Made by a program: the position numbers and the translations under genes. A stretch of DNA of 64,000 nucleotides, taken from NCBI GenBank assembly GCA_028277885.1, contig JANQFK010000007.1:116541-180540 (forward strand), read 5' to 3'. Positions 22,931 to 31,654 of the stretch are shown in pieces. Below the pieces are notes generated by a model that saw nothing but the letters and a program-made list of their open reading frames with translations, was not told where the DNA came from and did not search any database. Source of the DNA: Myxococcota bacterium. GTDB taxonomy: Bacteria; Myxococcota_A; UBA9160; UBA6930. The stretch's first letter is position 1. Each line of letters begins with the position of its first letter.

Positions 22931-25360
22931 ATGCTCATGCCGATCCACCGCCTCGCGCTCCGCTCCACCCTCCTCGCCCTCGCGCTCGGGGCGCTCCCGA
23001 CGCCTTCCCCGGCCGCCGTGCGCAGCGTGTGCGCCGTCGGCTGCGACTTCGTCACCATCCAGGCCGCCATCGCGGCCGCGAGCGCCGGCGACGAGATCGA
23101 CGTGCTCGAGCCGGTCCAGACCGAGGCGGGCATCGTCGTCGACCGCGACCTGACCGTCCGGGGCCAGGGCATGCTGGCCACCGTCGTCCAGGCCGACGCC
23201 GTGGCGGGCAACGCCAGCGACCGCGTCTTCCTGGTGCTCCCGGGGGTCACGGCCACCATCCGGGACCTCACGGTGCGCAACGGCTTCAGCGCTGCGACGG
23301 CGAACGTCGACGTCGGGGGCATCCTCAACTCCGACGCGGACACCTCCGCCGCCATTCCGACCTTCTTCATCCAGGAGGTCCCGACCGAGAGCGCCAACAC
23401 CGGTGCCAACCCCGGCTCCGACGCCGACGTGAACCTCCAGGTCGACCTCGACGCCGTGGCGGAGCCCGACAGCATGGGGGTGGACGCCTTCGCCCGGGCC
23501 CGGGCGGAGATCACGGCGGCGGTGGCGGTCCGCGCCCGGGGCGGCGGCATCCTGAACCAGGGCGACCTCACCCTCGAGCGCGTGCGGGTGAACGACAACG
23601 AGGCGGTCGCCGAGCTCGCCTTCAACTACCAGCTCGACGCCAACGTCGACGCCGATGCGGCGCCGCCGGACGACGCCCTCTCGGAGATCGTGATCCTCTC
23701 CGCCCTGTCCCTCGAGGCCGGCGCCTACGGCGGCGGGATCTTCAACTCCGGCAACCTGGTGATCCGGCGCTCGCGGATCGACTCCAACAACGCGTCCACC
23801 GACTTCAACGCCAATCTCGACCTCGACGCCGACGCCGATGCCGACGGGATGCCCTCCGAGGCCTCCATCGACGTCGACCTCGGCGAAATCCCGGCGGACG
23901 GAAGCGCTGCCGGTGGCGCCATCTACAACTCCGGCACCCTCGTCGTCGAGGACAGCACGCTGGACGTCAACGGCATCGACTTCGACTTCGACTTCGATCT
24001 CGACGTCGACGCCTCGGGCGCCTCGGCCGACTCCACCTCCGGCGGAGCCAACGCCGTCGTCACCTCCTCCACCGGGTCCGCGGCGGGGATCTACAACGAG
24101 GGATTCGTCGTCCTGACGCGCACCCTGATCGCCCAGGGGGACGCGGACGCGGACGTCGACATCGATCTCGACATCCTCGGCGTGGACGGCCAGAACGGGG
24201 ACGTGACCGGCGAGCAGAAGGCGGCCGGCGGGCTCCTCACCAGCGGGCTCCAGACGGCGCTGCTCACCAACGTGACGATCTCGGGCCACGACGTGGACGC
24301 GGACGTCGACGTGGGCGCCCCGGACCTCGCCGATGCCTCCAGCGACGCGGGCGGAGGGATCCTCGCCGACGGCAACCTCGACTTCTCGAACGCCACCCTG
24401 GCGGAGAACACCGCGGACAACTCCGCCGGGGCCTTCGGCGGCAGCCCGATCACCGAGGCCAGCGACGGCGACGGCGTGCTCAAGATCGGCAACGGCACCG
24501 CCATCGCGCGCAACAGCGTCGTGGCGGAGAACGGCTCGCCGGACTGCTTCGGCCCGATCGTGGTGCCCAACTCCGGCCCGGGCCTCGACGGCGACGGGAC
24601 CTGCGGCTTCACCCTCTCCGAGGCCGATCCCCTCGCCCCCCTGGCCGACAACGGCGGCCCCAGCGAGACCCACGAGCCCAACGTCGGAAGCCTGGCGATC
24701 GACGGCGGCACGGCGACCGGCTGCTTCAACGGGGTCGGAGCGGCCGTGGATCTCGACCAGCGCGGCGCGGCGAGGCCCTTCGGCCCGGCCTGCGACCTCG
24801 GTGCCTTCGAGGTCCACGACCTCGGCGGCGCCGACGCGACCGACGACTGCACCGACCTGGCGGGCTTCGGGCCCGACACCGACGGCGACGGCCTGGTCGA
24901 CGCCTGCGACGGCGACGACGACGCAGACGGGGTGGTCGACGCCGACGACAACTGCCCGCGGGTCCCGAATCCGGGCCAGGAGAACGCCGACGGCGACCTC
25001 GAGGGCGATGCCTGCGACCGGTGCCCGACGGTGCCCTTCCAGAACGACGCCGCCGATGCGGACGGCGACGGCATCCCGGACGCCTGCGACTGCCCCTGCT
25101 ACGACCTGGCGGACGTGGTGGCCTCGCCGCCGCTGGTGTGCCTGGACCGGGAGCTGGGCGCAGGCATCAGCTACACGGCGACCTACTCCGCGGTGACCAA
25201 CCTGTTCGCCGACGTCTACATCCCGTTCTTCTGCCGGGTCCACTCGACCCTGATCCCGCTGGGCCCGCTCTTCCTGCCGACCACCCCGGCCCAGGGAGAC
25301 GCCTGCCGGGTGTCGCTCCAGATGCAGGCGGCCGCGAACGCGGCGGTCTGCACGCCCTAG
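22931..25360 (+). CDS. Large secreted beta-helix protein with acidic loops and TSP3-like C-terminus
   Basis: An 809-residue secreted protein. A signal peptide (about residues 5-28) precedes right-handed beta-helix coils with the repeating pattern G-G-G-I-x-N-x-G-x-L, and T-I-Q-A-A-I-A-A-A typical of pectin-lyase-like adhesins. Between coils sit inserts dominated by alternating Asp (D-A-D-A-D-A-D, D-F-D-F-D-F-D-L-D-V-D) that could bind calcium. Thrombospondin type-3-like calcium repeats follow (D-G-D-G-L-V-D-A-C-D, A-D-D-N-C-P). The last 91 residues (25085-25357) form a Cys-rich domain nearly repeated in the protein at 62498. I infer a surface structural or adhesion protein. No sorting tag or membrane anchor is present. 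Confidence 0.85.
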   Translation: MLMPIHRLALRSTLLALALGALPTPSPAAVRSVCAVGCDFVTIQAAIAAASAGDEIDVLEPVQTEAGIVVDRDLTVRGQGMLATVVQADAVAGNASDRVFLVLPGVTATIRDLTVRNGFSAATANVDVGGILNSDADTSAAIPTFFIQEVPTESANTGANPGSDADVNLQVDLDAVAEPDSMGVDAFARARAEITAAVAVRARGGGILNQGDLTLERVRVNDNEAVAELAFNYQLDANVDADAAPPDDALSEIVILSALSLEAGAYGGGIFNSGNLVIRRSRIDSNNASTDFNANLDLDADADADGMPSEASIDVDLGEIPADGSAAGGAIYNSGTLVVEDSTLDVNGIDFDFDFDLDVDASGASADSTSGGANAVVTSSTGSAAGIYNEGFVVLTRTLIAQGDADADVDIDLDILGVDGQNGDVTGEQKAAGGLLTSGLQTALLTNVTISGHDVDADVDVGAPDLADASSDAGGGILADGNLDFSNATLAENTADNSAGAFGGSPITEASDGDGVLKIGNGTAIARNSVVAENGSPDCFGPIVVPNSGPGLDGDGTCGFTLSEADPLAPLADNGGPSETHEPNVGSLAIDGGTATGCFNGVGAAVDLDQRGAARPFGPACDLGAFEVHDLGGADATDDCTDLAGFGPDTDGDGLVDACDGDDDADGVVDADDNCPRVPNPGQENADGDLEGDACDRCPTVPFQNDAADADGDGIPDACDCPCYDLADVVASPPLVCLDRELGAGISYTATYSAVTNLFADVYIPFFCRVHSTLIPLGPLFLPTTPAQGDACRVSLQMQAAANAAVCTP

Positions 25361-25372
25361 CAGCGGGTGCGC

Positions 25373-25963
25373 TCAGCCCTCGGGCTCGAAGTCGCAGGGG
25401 CGCGGGTAGAAGTGGTCGATCAGGCCGACGGCCCAGCTCTCGCGCAGGCCGCGGTTCCGGGCCAGGGCGCCTCCCTCGAAGGCGTCGGCGAGCTCCAGGA
25501 CCCGAGCCACGGGCAGGGCAAGCGGGTCCCCGAGCTCCGGGTGGGCGGCGGCGATCCACTCCTCGAGCCGCTTCACCCGCTCGCGGCTCATGGCCACGCG
25601 CTCCCCGACGACGAGCAGGCGCACCGGCTCGTCGGTCGGGTTGAAGAGGAAGTGCCGGATCCCGGTCCCGGGCGCGAAGGCCACGATCTCGTCGGGTCGC
25701 AGGGCGAACCGCTCCCCGTCGATCCAGGCGTGGGGACGGCCTTCGAGCACGTAGACGCACTCCTCCTCGGTGGGCTCCGCGTGGGGCAGGCTGGTGCGAT
25801 GGCCCGGCTCGAGCACCTCGTGGTGGATGCCGAGGCGGACGAGCCCGCAGCGCCGCGAGAGGGGCGTGCGGATCGCGAAGACCTCGTCCCGCCCGGGCCA
25901 GCGGCTGCCTCCGTCGTCCGGCAGCTCGCTCACGTGCTTGATGAAGTCCGGCCGCGCCGCCAT
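25373..25963 (-). CDS. Cupin-domain protein
   Basis: A 196-residue protein with one cupin barrel. Motif 1 contains H-R-T-S-L-P-H and E-E-E-C-V-Y-V-L-E-G. Motif 2 is P-G-T-G-I-R-H-F-L-F-N, so the metal ligands (two His, one Glu, one His) are plausible. The C-terminal 70 residues are helical, and F-Y-P-R-P-C-D-F follows. GGGGGAG precedes the ATG at 25961-25963. It lies downstream of the amine oxidase on the same strand, so it may handle its product. The catalytic role is not proven. Confidence 0.8.
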   Translation of the reverse strand: MAARPDFIKHVSELPDDGGSRWPGRDEVFAIRTPLSRRCGLVRLGIHHEVLEPGHRTSLPHAEPTEEECVYVLEGRPHAWIDGERFALRPDEIVAFAPGTGIRHFLFNPTDEPVRLLVVGERVAMSRERVKRLEEWIAAAHPELGDPLALPVARVLELADAFEGGALARNRGLRESWAVGLIDHFYPRPCDFEPEG

Positions 25964-26017
25964 CGGGCTCCCCCGTCCGCCTCCGAGGGACACCTCCGAG
26001 GCACCTCGTGTTCGGGA

Positions 26018-27340
26018 TCAGGCGCCGCGCAGCTTCCGGACCTGCCGATCCGTCCGGGCGTCGAGGGCCCCGAAGACTCCCATGATGGCCTGGAAGGCCA
26101 GCCAGCGGAGCGGCTCCGGCGGCCAGGAGAAGGTGCGCCGCGCGAGCGCCTTCGCGAGCGGGTGCTCCCGACCCTGGAGCTGCTCGGCGGCCAGCTCGCC
26201 CATCAGGGTCGCCTGGGCGACCCCGTGGCCCGCGAAGCCGACGGCGTGGTGGACGTTCCCGTGCTCGCCCGTCGCGCCCAGCGACGGCAGGAAGTCCGGG
26301 GTGTAGCCGAGCCAGCCGCTCCAGAAGTGGCGGATGCCGAGCTGCCGGAGCATCGGGAAGCGCTCCCGGAGCGTCCTCTCGATCAGGGCGAAGCTGCGCG
26401 GATGGTTCGCCGCCGGCAGCCGGCTCGCGTAGGCGTAGCGCGCGGTCTTCACGCCACCGACGACGCGGCCCCCCGCCGTCACCCGGTAGCTCTCGAGCGC
26501 CTCGTGGGCGGTATAGATGCCCTCGCCGCCGGGCCAGCCCAGCGCGCGGCGCTGCTCGTCGTCCAGGGCCTCGGTCTCGAAGAGCGAGCAGGCCAGGGGC
26601 ACGATGGCGCGACGTCTCCAGCCCAGCGTGGCCGTGTAGCCGTTGGTCGCGATGAGGACGCGGTCGGCGGTCACGCGGGCCCCCGGCGTGCGCAGCCCGA
26701 CCCGGCGCCCCTCCTCGATCGCGGTCACGGGGGTCTGCTCGAACAGCCGCACCCCGGCGGCCCGTGTGGCCCTCCGCAGGCCGAGCACGTACCGGCCGGG
26801 GTCGAAGGTGCCCCCCGCCTCCTCGAGCACCCCGCAGTGGAAGGCGGGCGGCAGGCCGCGCTCCCGCATCTCCCCCTCGTCCACGAAGCGGACCCGGCTT
26901 CCGAGGGAGCGGCCCAGCTCGGCGGCGCGCTCGAGCTTCGCGGCCTGCTTGGGGTGGACGGCGGCGAGGAGGTTCCCGCTGGCGCGGTAGTCGCACTCGA
27001 TCGCGTGCTTCTCCATCACGCGCGCGGTGTGCTCGACCGCGGCGTCGGCGAAGCGCACCAGGGCCGAAGCGCGCTCGCGGCCGAAGAAGCGCAGCACGGT
27101 CGGCAGGTCCTTGCCGATCGTGGGCGTGAGGTGCCCCGCGTTCCGCCCGCTCGCGCCGGCGCCGGCGAAGTCGGCCTCGAGCACCACCGCATCGATTCCC
27201 GCGCTGCGCAGGGCCAGCGCGGTGGAGAGGCCGGTGTAGCCCGCACCCACGATGGCCACGTCGACGTCGAGGTCGGCGGTCAGGGGCCCGGTCCGGTCGC
27301 GCGGCGGAGCGAGGTAGGGTCCGTACTCGGCGAAGCTCAT
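26018..27340 (-). CDS. FAD-dependent amine oxidase (DAO/PuuB-like)
   Basis: A 440-residue FAD oxidoreductase of the D-amino-acid-oxidase superfamily. V-A-I-V-G-A-G-Y-T-G-L-S is the FAD-binding loop (about residues 28-39). A-S-G-R-N-A-G-H is the second FAD contact, which in gamma-glutamylputrescine oxidase and sarcosine oxidase-like enzymes lies over the flavin. G-F-A-G-H-G-V-A near residue 360 is the C-terminal FAD motif. The likely reaction is oxidative deamination of an amine or N-methyl amino acid. The cupin gene follows on the same strand. Confidence 0.87.
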   Translation of the reverse strand: MSFAEYGPYLAPPRDRTGPLTADLDVDVAIVGAGYTGLSTALALRSAGIDAVVLEADFAGAGASGRNAGHLTPTIGKDLPTVLRFFGRERASALVRFADAAVEHTARVMEKHAIECDYRASGNLLAAVHPKQAAKLERAAELGRSLGSRVRFVDEGEMRERGLPPAFHCGVLEEAGGTFDPGRYVLGLRRATRAAGVRLFEQTPVTAIEEGRRVGLRTPGARVTADRVLIATNGYTATLGWRRRAIVPLACSLFETEALDDEQRRALGWPGGEGIYTAHEALESYRVTAGGRVVGGVKTARYAYASRLPAANHPRSFALIERTLRERFPMLRQLGIRHFWSGWLGYTPDFLPSLGATGEHGNVHHAVGFAGHGVAQATLMGELAAEQLQGREHPLAKALARRTFSWPPEPLRWLAFQAIMGVFGALDARTDRQVRKLRGA

Positions 27341-27937
27341 CCGTCGTCCTCCTCGGTGTCCTGGCGCCGGCGCCGTGGCCGGGAGCTCGCCACCCCGCCC
27401 GACCCGTACCGGACCGCCCCACCCGATGCGGGGCTCTGCGGGGCAGCATGCCGCAACGCGATCCGGGCCGGCGAGCCGGCGAGGCCCCGGGCGGCGGCCG
27501 GGAGAGCGGGCACCACGCCGAGAAGGCGGCTCGGGGACCGGTGCACCACGGGCATGCCGTGACGAGGAGCAAGCCCCGTGCCACGGGCACGCAGGACGCG
27601 TGCAGGCCCCGAGGGATCCGCGTCGATCCAGCGCCCCGCGTCACCCCCCAGCTCGCTCTCGGCACTCACCCCCAGCGACCCTCCACCGGGCCGCGTGCAC
27701 ACCTGCGAGCCCCGCAAGGGGCTGCGGCGTGGGAGCCGACGTGCCCCTTCCGGGCAGTTCCGGTTCCTCGCTTCGTGCGCCCCGTCACCGAACCCACAGA
27801 GCCCCCCGACCGGGTTCCGCCCCCTTGCGGGCTCCGTTGCACACGGCCCCGGTGGTCCGGCGATTGCTCCTCTCCGGTCCGACCCGGCGCAGCGACCTCA
27901 CGGCGCTCACGTCGGTCCAACGGGAAGGAGCAAGGCT
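27341..27937. other. Intergenic region, nothing recognised
   Basis: About 600 bases separate two divergent genes. Translations on both strands are Arg/Pro/Ala-rich and lack domain-like composition, so I call no gene. There is no A+T-rich promoter island and no long hairpin that I can pick out. The last bases hold the ribosome binding site GGAAGGAG of the downstream gene. A small RNA could be present but is not visible by eye. Confidence 0.4.
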
Positions 27938-29023
27938 TTGAACGACAAGACGAGGATCCTTGCGGCGTGGATCGCCGCGCTCGGACTGGCCACCTCGGCC
28001 CAGGCGGTCGGTGGCGGACCCATTCCGGGCGGCGCCGGCAAGATCGGCGACTTCGTGTGGCACGACGTGAACGAGAACGGCATCCAGGACATGGACGAGC
28101 CCGGCATCGCGGGCGTGGTGGTCGAGCTCAAGACGGTGCTCAACGGCATCGTGGCCGAGGCGCGCCAGACCACCACGAACTCCGACGGCCTCTACACCTT
28201 CAACGGTCTCGCCCTCGAGGACGTGCTGCTCGACCTCGCGCCCCAGGGTGGGCTCACGGGCTACGAGGTGAACGTCGGCCTGCCCGGCAACTTCGCGCCC
28301 GGCGGAGCCCTCCACGGCCTGGCCGCGACCGAGGCCTACGCGGGCGTCGACCCGACCGCGGACAGCAACGGGACCCTCGCCTTCGTGATCCTCCCGGATG
28401 ACGAGCCCGAGAACCTCGACGTCGACTTCGGCTTCACGGGCGACCTGCTGCCGCCTCTGGTCGACTGCGACCTCGAGGTGCTGGCCTCCTGTGCGCCCCT
28501 CGACGGCTCCGAGGGCGGGAGCGAGCCCGGCGCCTGCAGCGTCGTGGCCGGAGGCTCCGTGGTGTTCACCTACGAGGCGATGAACCACGGCGCGACCCTC
28601 TTCGACGTGCTGGTGACCGACGCCTACGGCCCCGTGGCCGGCACCCCGATCCCGGAGCTGGCCACGGGCGAGACGGCCGGCCTGATGACCGTCGAGACGG
28701 TGCCCGCCGACCTGGCGAACACCGTGAGCTTCTCCGCGGTGAACGGCGCCGGGGAGCTCTGCCCCGACGCGGTGGCGACGGTGAGCGTGGAGGTGACGCC
28801 GGTCGTCGAGCCCGAGCCGAAGAAGAAGAAGAAGAAGAAGAAGAACAGGAACAAGAAGAAGAACAAGAAGAAGAAGAAGAAGGACAAGAAGAAGAAGGCG
28901 AAGAAGTGCCAGGGCGACTCGGACTCGGATTCGGGCTCGGACTCCGGCTCCCAGGGCTGCGGAGCCGATGACGACGACTCGGACTCGGACTCGGACAGCG
29001 GATCCGACAGCGACAGCGACTAG
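27938..29023 (+). CDS. Secreted SdrD B-like protein with poly-Lys and Ser-Asp tail
   Basis: A 361-residue secreted protein. TTG 27938 follows GGAAGGAG and opens a clear signal peptide ending A-Q-A (residues 20-22). An SdrD B-like Ig-fold domain follows (K-I-G-D-F-V-W-H-D-V-N-E-N-G-I-Q-D), which binds calcium in Gram-positive adhesins. After a second beta-rich domain comes P-E-P, then a block of 29 residues of which 23 are Lys (28820-28906), all coded AAG. A 39-residue tail of Ser, Asp and Gly with two Cys ends the protein. No sorting tag is seen. The lysine block may bind polyanions or peptidoglycan, and the acidic tail may bind calcium or the lysine block. Both ideas are inference. Confidence 0.8.
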   Translation: MNDKTRILAAWIAALGLATSAQAVGGGPIPGGAGKIGDFVWHDVNENGIQDMDEPGIAGVVVELKTVLNGIVAEARQTTTNSDGLYTFNGLALEDVLLDLAPQGGLTGYEVNVGLPGNFAPGGALHGLAATEAYAGVDPTADSNGTLAFVILPDDEPENLDVDFGFTGDLLPPLVDCDLEVLASCAPLDGSEGGSEPGACSVVAGGSVVFTYEAMNHGATLFDVLVTDAYGPVAGTPIPELATGETAGLMTVETVPADLANTVSFSAVNGAGELCPDAVATVSVEVTPVVEPEPKKKKKKKKNRNKKKNKKKKKKDKKKKAKKCQGDSDSDSGSDSGSQGCGADDDDSDSDSDSGSDSDSD

Positions 29024-29042
29024 GCCAAGGCGCCGTCCCGTG

Positions 29043-29075
29043 AGCGGCCGGTCCCCGACCCGGGGGCCGGCCGCT
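29043..29075 (+). terminator. Probable intrinsic terminator
   Basis: AGCGGCCGG (29043-29051) pairs with CCGGCCGCT (29067-29075), and the stem extends inward with CCCC/GGGG. A short T-containing tract (TCTCGTT) follows. It lies 20 bases after the stop of the poly-Lys/Ser-Asp protein gene. Confidence 0.65.
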
Positions 29076-29180
29076 TCTCGTTCGGGTGCCGACGCGAGCG
29101 GGAATCGACGCCCGGCCCTCCAGCTCCGGCCCAGGTGGCGCTATGCTGCGGCCCCGAGAACCCCAAGGAGGAGACGACCC

Positions 29181-29510
29181 ATGGCAGGGACGTTCGAGCT
29201 CAAGCGGTCGAAGGGCCAGTTCATGTGGAACCTGAAGGCGCCCAACGGCAAGGTGGTGCTGACGAGCGAGCGCTACAAGACCCGCAGGGCCGCCGAGGCC
29301 GGGGCCGCTTCGGTGAAGAAGAACTGCGGCCGCGACGCCTGCTACGACAAGAAGACGACCCCGAGCGGGAGGTACCGCTTCAACGTCGTCTCCCCCAACG
29401 GCCAGGTGGTGGGAGCGAGCCAGAACTACGCCTCGGCGTCCGGGCGCAACGGGGGCATCCGCTCCGTGAAGTCGAACGCGCCCCGGGCGAAGATCGTCGA
29501 CCTCACCTGA
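29181..29510 (+). CDS. YegP-family protein (two DUF1508 repeats)
   Basis: A 109-residue protein made of two YegP-type repeats (PF07411). The first begins F-E-L-K-R-S-K-G-Q-F-M-W-N-L-K-A-P-N-G-K-V-V (split as residues 5-20 and on). The second begins S-G-R-Y-R-F-N-V-V-S-P-N-G-Q-V-V. The family is small, soluble, of unknown function and widespread in proteobacteria. AAGGAGG precedes the ATG. The high Lys content and short length are normal for the family. Confidence 0.9.
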   Translation: MAGTFELKRSKGQFMWNLKAPNGKVVLTSERYKTRRAAEAGAASVKKNCGRDACYDKKTTPSGRYRFNVVSPNGQVVGASQNYASASGRNGGIRSVKSNAPRAKIVDLT

Positions 29511-29542
29511 GGCGGAAGGCGTCGATCCTCGGGCGCTGCGCG

Positions 29543-30223
29543 GTGAGGCTCCCTGCGTCGAGAGGCAGGCCGCCGAGGCGTCTCGCCGTGCTGCTGCTGG
29601 CCGCTGCGGCAGGGGTCTGCCCGGCGGCGGCCGGAAGCCGGGCCGAGCCCACGCCGGCCCGGGCACCGCTGCCCGCCGAGGACCGCTGCACCTGGGAGCC
29701 CCGCTTCGACCTCCACCACATCCATCCGTTCCACGAGGACGCGGACGCCTGTCGGCGGTACGCCGAGTCCCGGGGCCACGAGTGGATCGGCGTGGAGAGC
29801 GACTACGCGAGCCCGCCGTCGCGCGCCTGCACCTGCGGCGAGGTGGTGAGCCGCTGGCGCTTCAATCCCGCGCCCGGCGGGCTCGAGAAGGGCTGCGAGG
29901 GCTACGTCTACTCGTGCAGCCGGCCCGGCACGGGTTGTCGCTGGACCGCGATCGGCGGCGTCAGCGTCGGTGGGCTCCAGACCAGCAGCGCGTGCCGCGA
30001 GCACGCCCAGGTCCGGGGCGACCCGTACCTCGGCCTGGGAGTCCAGGCCGAGGCGTCCGAGTCGCCCTCGGGTGCCTGCGTGTGCGGCGAGGCCCGGACC
30101 CACTGGTACGCGGTGAAGCAGGACTCGTGGGACGGGATGGTGTGCGCCGGCTACCGCTACCGCTGCCTCGCCCCGATCCGCGAGGAGCGGACGCCACGCG
30201 GGGCCGGGCCCGGCTCGCCCTGA
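29543..30223 (+). CDS. Secreted protein with a duplicated six-cysteine domain
   Basis: A 226-residue secreted protein of unknown function. The signal peptide follows GTG 29543 (R-R-L-A-V-L-L-L-A-A-A-A-G-V). The mature part is an internal duplication of about 75 residues. Both halves show a Cys, then A-C-R near a basic helix, R-G-x5-G, then P-S-x-A-C-x-C-G-E, then W, then C-x-G-Y-x-Y-x-C. Each unit has six Cys in the same order, so three disulfides per unit are likely. I do not recognise the family. Confidence 0.7.
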   Translation: MRLPASRGRPPRRLAVLLLAAAAGVCPAAAGSRAEPTPARAPLPAEDRCTWEPRFDLHHIHPFHEDADACRRYAESRGHEWIGVESDYASPPSRACTCGEVVSRWRFNPAPGGLEKGCEGYVYSCSRPGTGCRWTAIGGVSVGGLQTSSACREHAQVRGDPYLGLGVQAEASESPSGACVCGEARTHWYAVKQDSWDGMVCAGYRYRCLAPIREERTPRGAGPGSP

Positions 30224-30442
30224 GCCTCCGCTCCCGCCTCGGGACTCGGCCCGATTCGGGGCCACGGGTCGCGCTTTCTCTTGACCTCGGAGCCGCGGTG
30301 GAAGCACGATGCGGCGATGGACCCACGGCCTGGGAGGAGCCTCCGCCAGGACGCCGCTCCGAGACGCGAGGCGCTTCAGATGGCCCGCCCGATCCAGCAG
30401 CTCCGGACCCCGGCCGCGCCGCCGCACTGAAGGGGACCTGCG

Positions 30443-31585
30443 CTGCCGCCCACCCAGCGACTCGTCGGCCTCGACCTGCTCCGCGCCGCACTGATCGCGC
30501 TGGTGATCTGCCACCACGTGGCGTGCGCGTTCGGCGACGTCGGCGCGTGGTACTACATCGTGCCGCCGCCCGCGGACAGCGTCGCGCTGCTGCCCTTCAG
30601 CCTGTTCGCCGCCGTGAACCAGTCCTTCTTCATGAGCCTGCTGTTCTTCCTCTCGGGGTACTTCACGGCGCGCGCCCACGACCGCAAGGGCACGGCGGCC
30701 TTCCTGCGCGACCGCGGCATCCGCCTGGGGATCCCGCTGGCGGCCTGGTTCCTCCTCCTCAACCCCCACGTCGAGTACCTGGCGCGGCGCCTCGACGGTG
30801 GAGCGACCGGGGGCTACACGGCGTGGATGCGGAGCCACTGGCTCGACGCGACGGGATCCGGGCCGCTCTGGTTCGTCTTCGCCCTGCTGCTCTTCACCGT
30901 CGCCTACGTGGCCTGGGGCGCGATCCGGCCGGCCGACGCCCGCGAGGTCCGCGTCGCTCCCCTTCCCCGCCACGGCCAGATCCTCGCCTTCGTGGGCGCG
31001 TCGAGCGTCGTGGCCTTCGCGCTGCGCCTCGCCTTCCCGGTCGGCACCACGGTCGCCGAGCTCCAGCTCGGGTACTTCGCGCTCTACGTGGCCTTCTTCG
31101 CCCTCGGCATCGTGGCCCATCGCCGCTCGTGGCTCGAGCAGCTCGGGCCGGACCTGGTCCGGCCATGGCTCCGGGCCGCGGGGGTCCTCGTCGTCGCGAT
31201 GCCCGTGGCGGTCACGATCGGAGGCGGCGAGGCCGCGGGCGCGGCGCCTCCCGGGCCGGACCCCTTCCTGGGAGGCTGGAGCTGGCAGGCCTTCGCCTAC
31301 GCGGCCTGGGAGCCGGTGCTCTGCGTCGGCATCAGCCTCGCCCTGCTCCACCGGTTCCACCGGCGCTTCCAGGTCAGCACGCCGCTCGGTGCGCGCGCCT
31401 CCCGGAGCGCCTACACGGTCTACATCCTCCACCCGTTCTTCGTGGTGGCCGGGACCGGGTGGCTGGCCGGGGCGCCCCTCGATCCACTGCTCAAGTTCGC
31501 GATCCTGTGCCCCCTGGCGGTGCTCACGTGCTTCGCGGTCTCGGACGTCGTGCGGCGCGCGCCCCTCGTGCGACGCGTCGTCTAG
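30443..31585 (+). CDS. Membrane acyltransferase (acyltransferase-3 family)
   Basis: A protein of about 380 residues with ten or so membrane segments, of the acyltransferase-3 type. These enzymes O-acylate surface sugars or lipids. The expected N-terminal motif R-L-V-G-L-D-L-L-R-A-A and its His (C-H-H) lie upstream of the first GTG. An in-frame stop at 30428-30430 leaves only CTG 30443 as a credible start, and AGGGG lies eight bases before it. The C-terminal part shows R-S-A-Y-T-V-Y-I-L-H-P-F, typical of the family. The acyl donor and acceptor are unknown. Confidence 0.85.
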   Translation: MPPTQRLVGLDLLRAALIALVICHHVACAFGDVGAWYYIVPPPADSVALLPFSLFAAVNQSFFMSLLFFLSGYFTARAHDRKGTAAFLRDRGIRLGIPLAAWFLLLNPHVEYLARRLDGGATGGYTAWMRSHWLDATGSGPLWFVFALLLFTVAYVAWGAIRPADAREVRVAPLPRHGQILAFVGASSVVAFALRLAFPVGTTVAELQLGYFALYVAFFALGIVAHRRSWLEQLGPDLVRPWLRAAGVLVVAMPVAVTIGGGEAAGAAPPGPDPFLGGWSWQAFAYAAWEPVLCVGISLALLHRFHRRFQVSTPLGARASRSAYTVYILHPFFVVAGTGWLAGAPLDPLLKFAILCPLAVLTCFAVSDVVRRAPLVRRVV

Positions 31586-31654
31586 GGACGGATCGTTGCG
31601 CACGGGAAACGACGAGCTGCCCTACACTCGCGCGCAGAGCCACGAGGAGGTCCC

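Noticed and set aside
22364..25243. Long minus-strand frame with V-D-V-E-V-E repeats
   Set aside because: It is the complement of the Asp-rich beta-helix gene. Only its last part, around 22472-22690, looks like natural protein, and that is listed as a remnant.
27337..27717. Minus-strand frame of 126 codons in the 27 kb intergenic region
   Set aside because: The composition is Arg/Pro/Ser-rich without domain-like pattern, and the start lacks a ribosome binding site.
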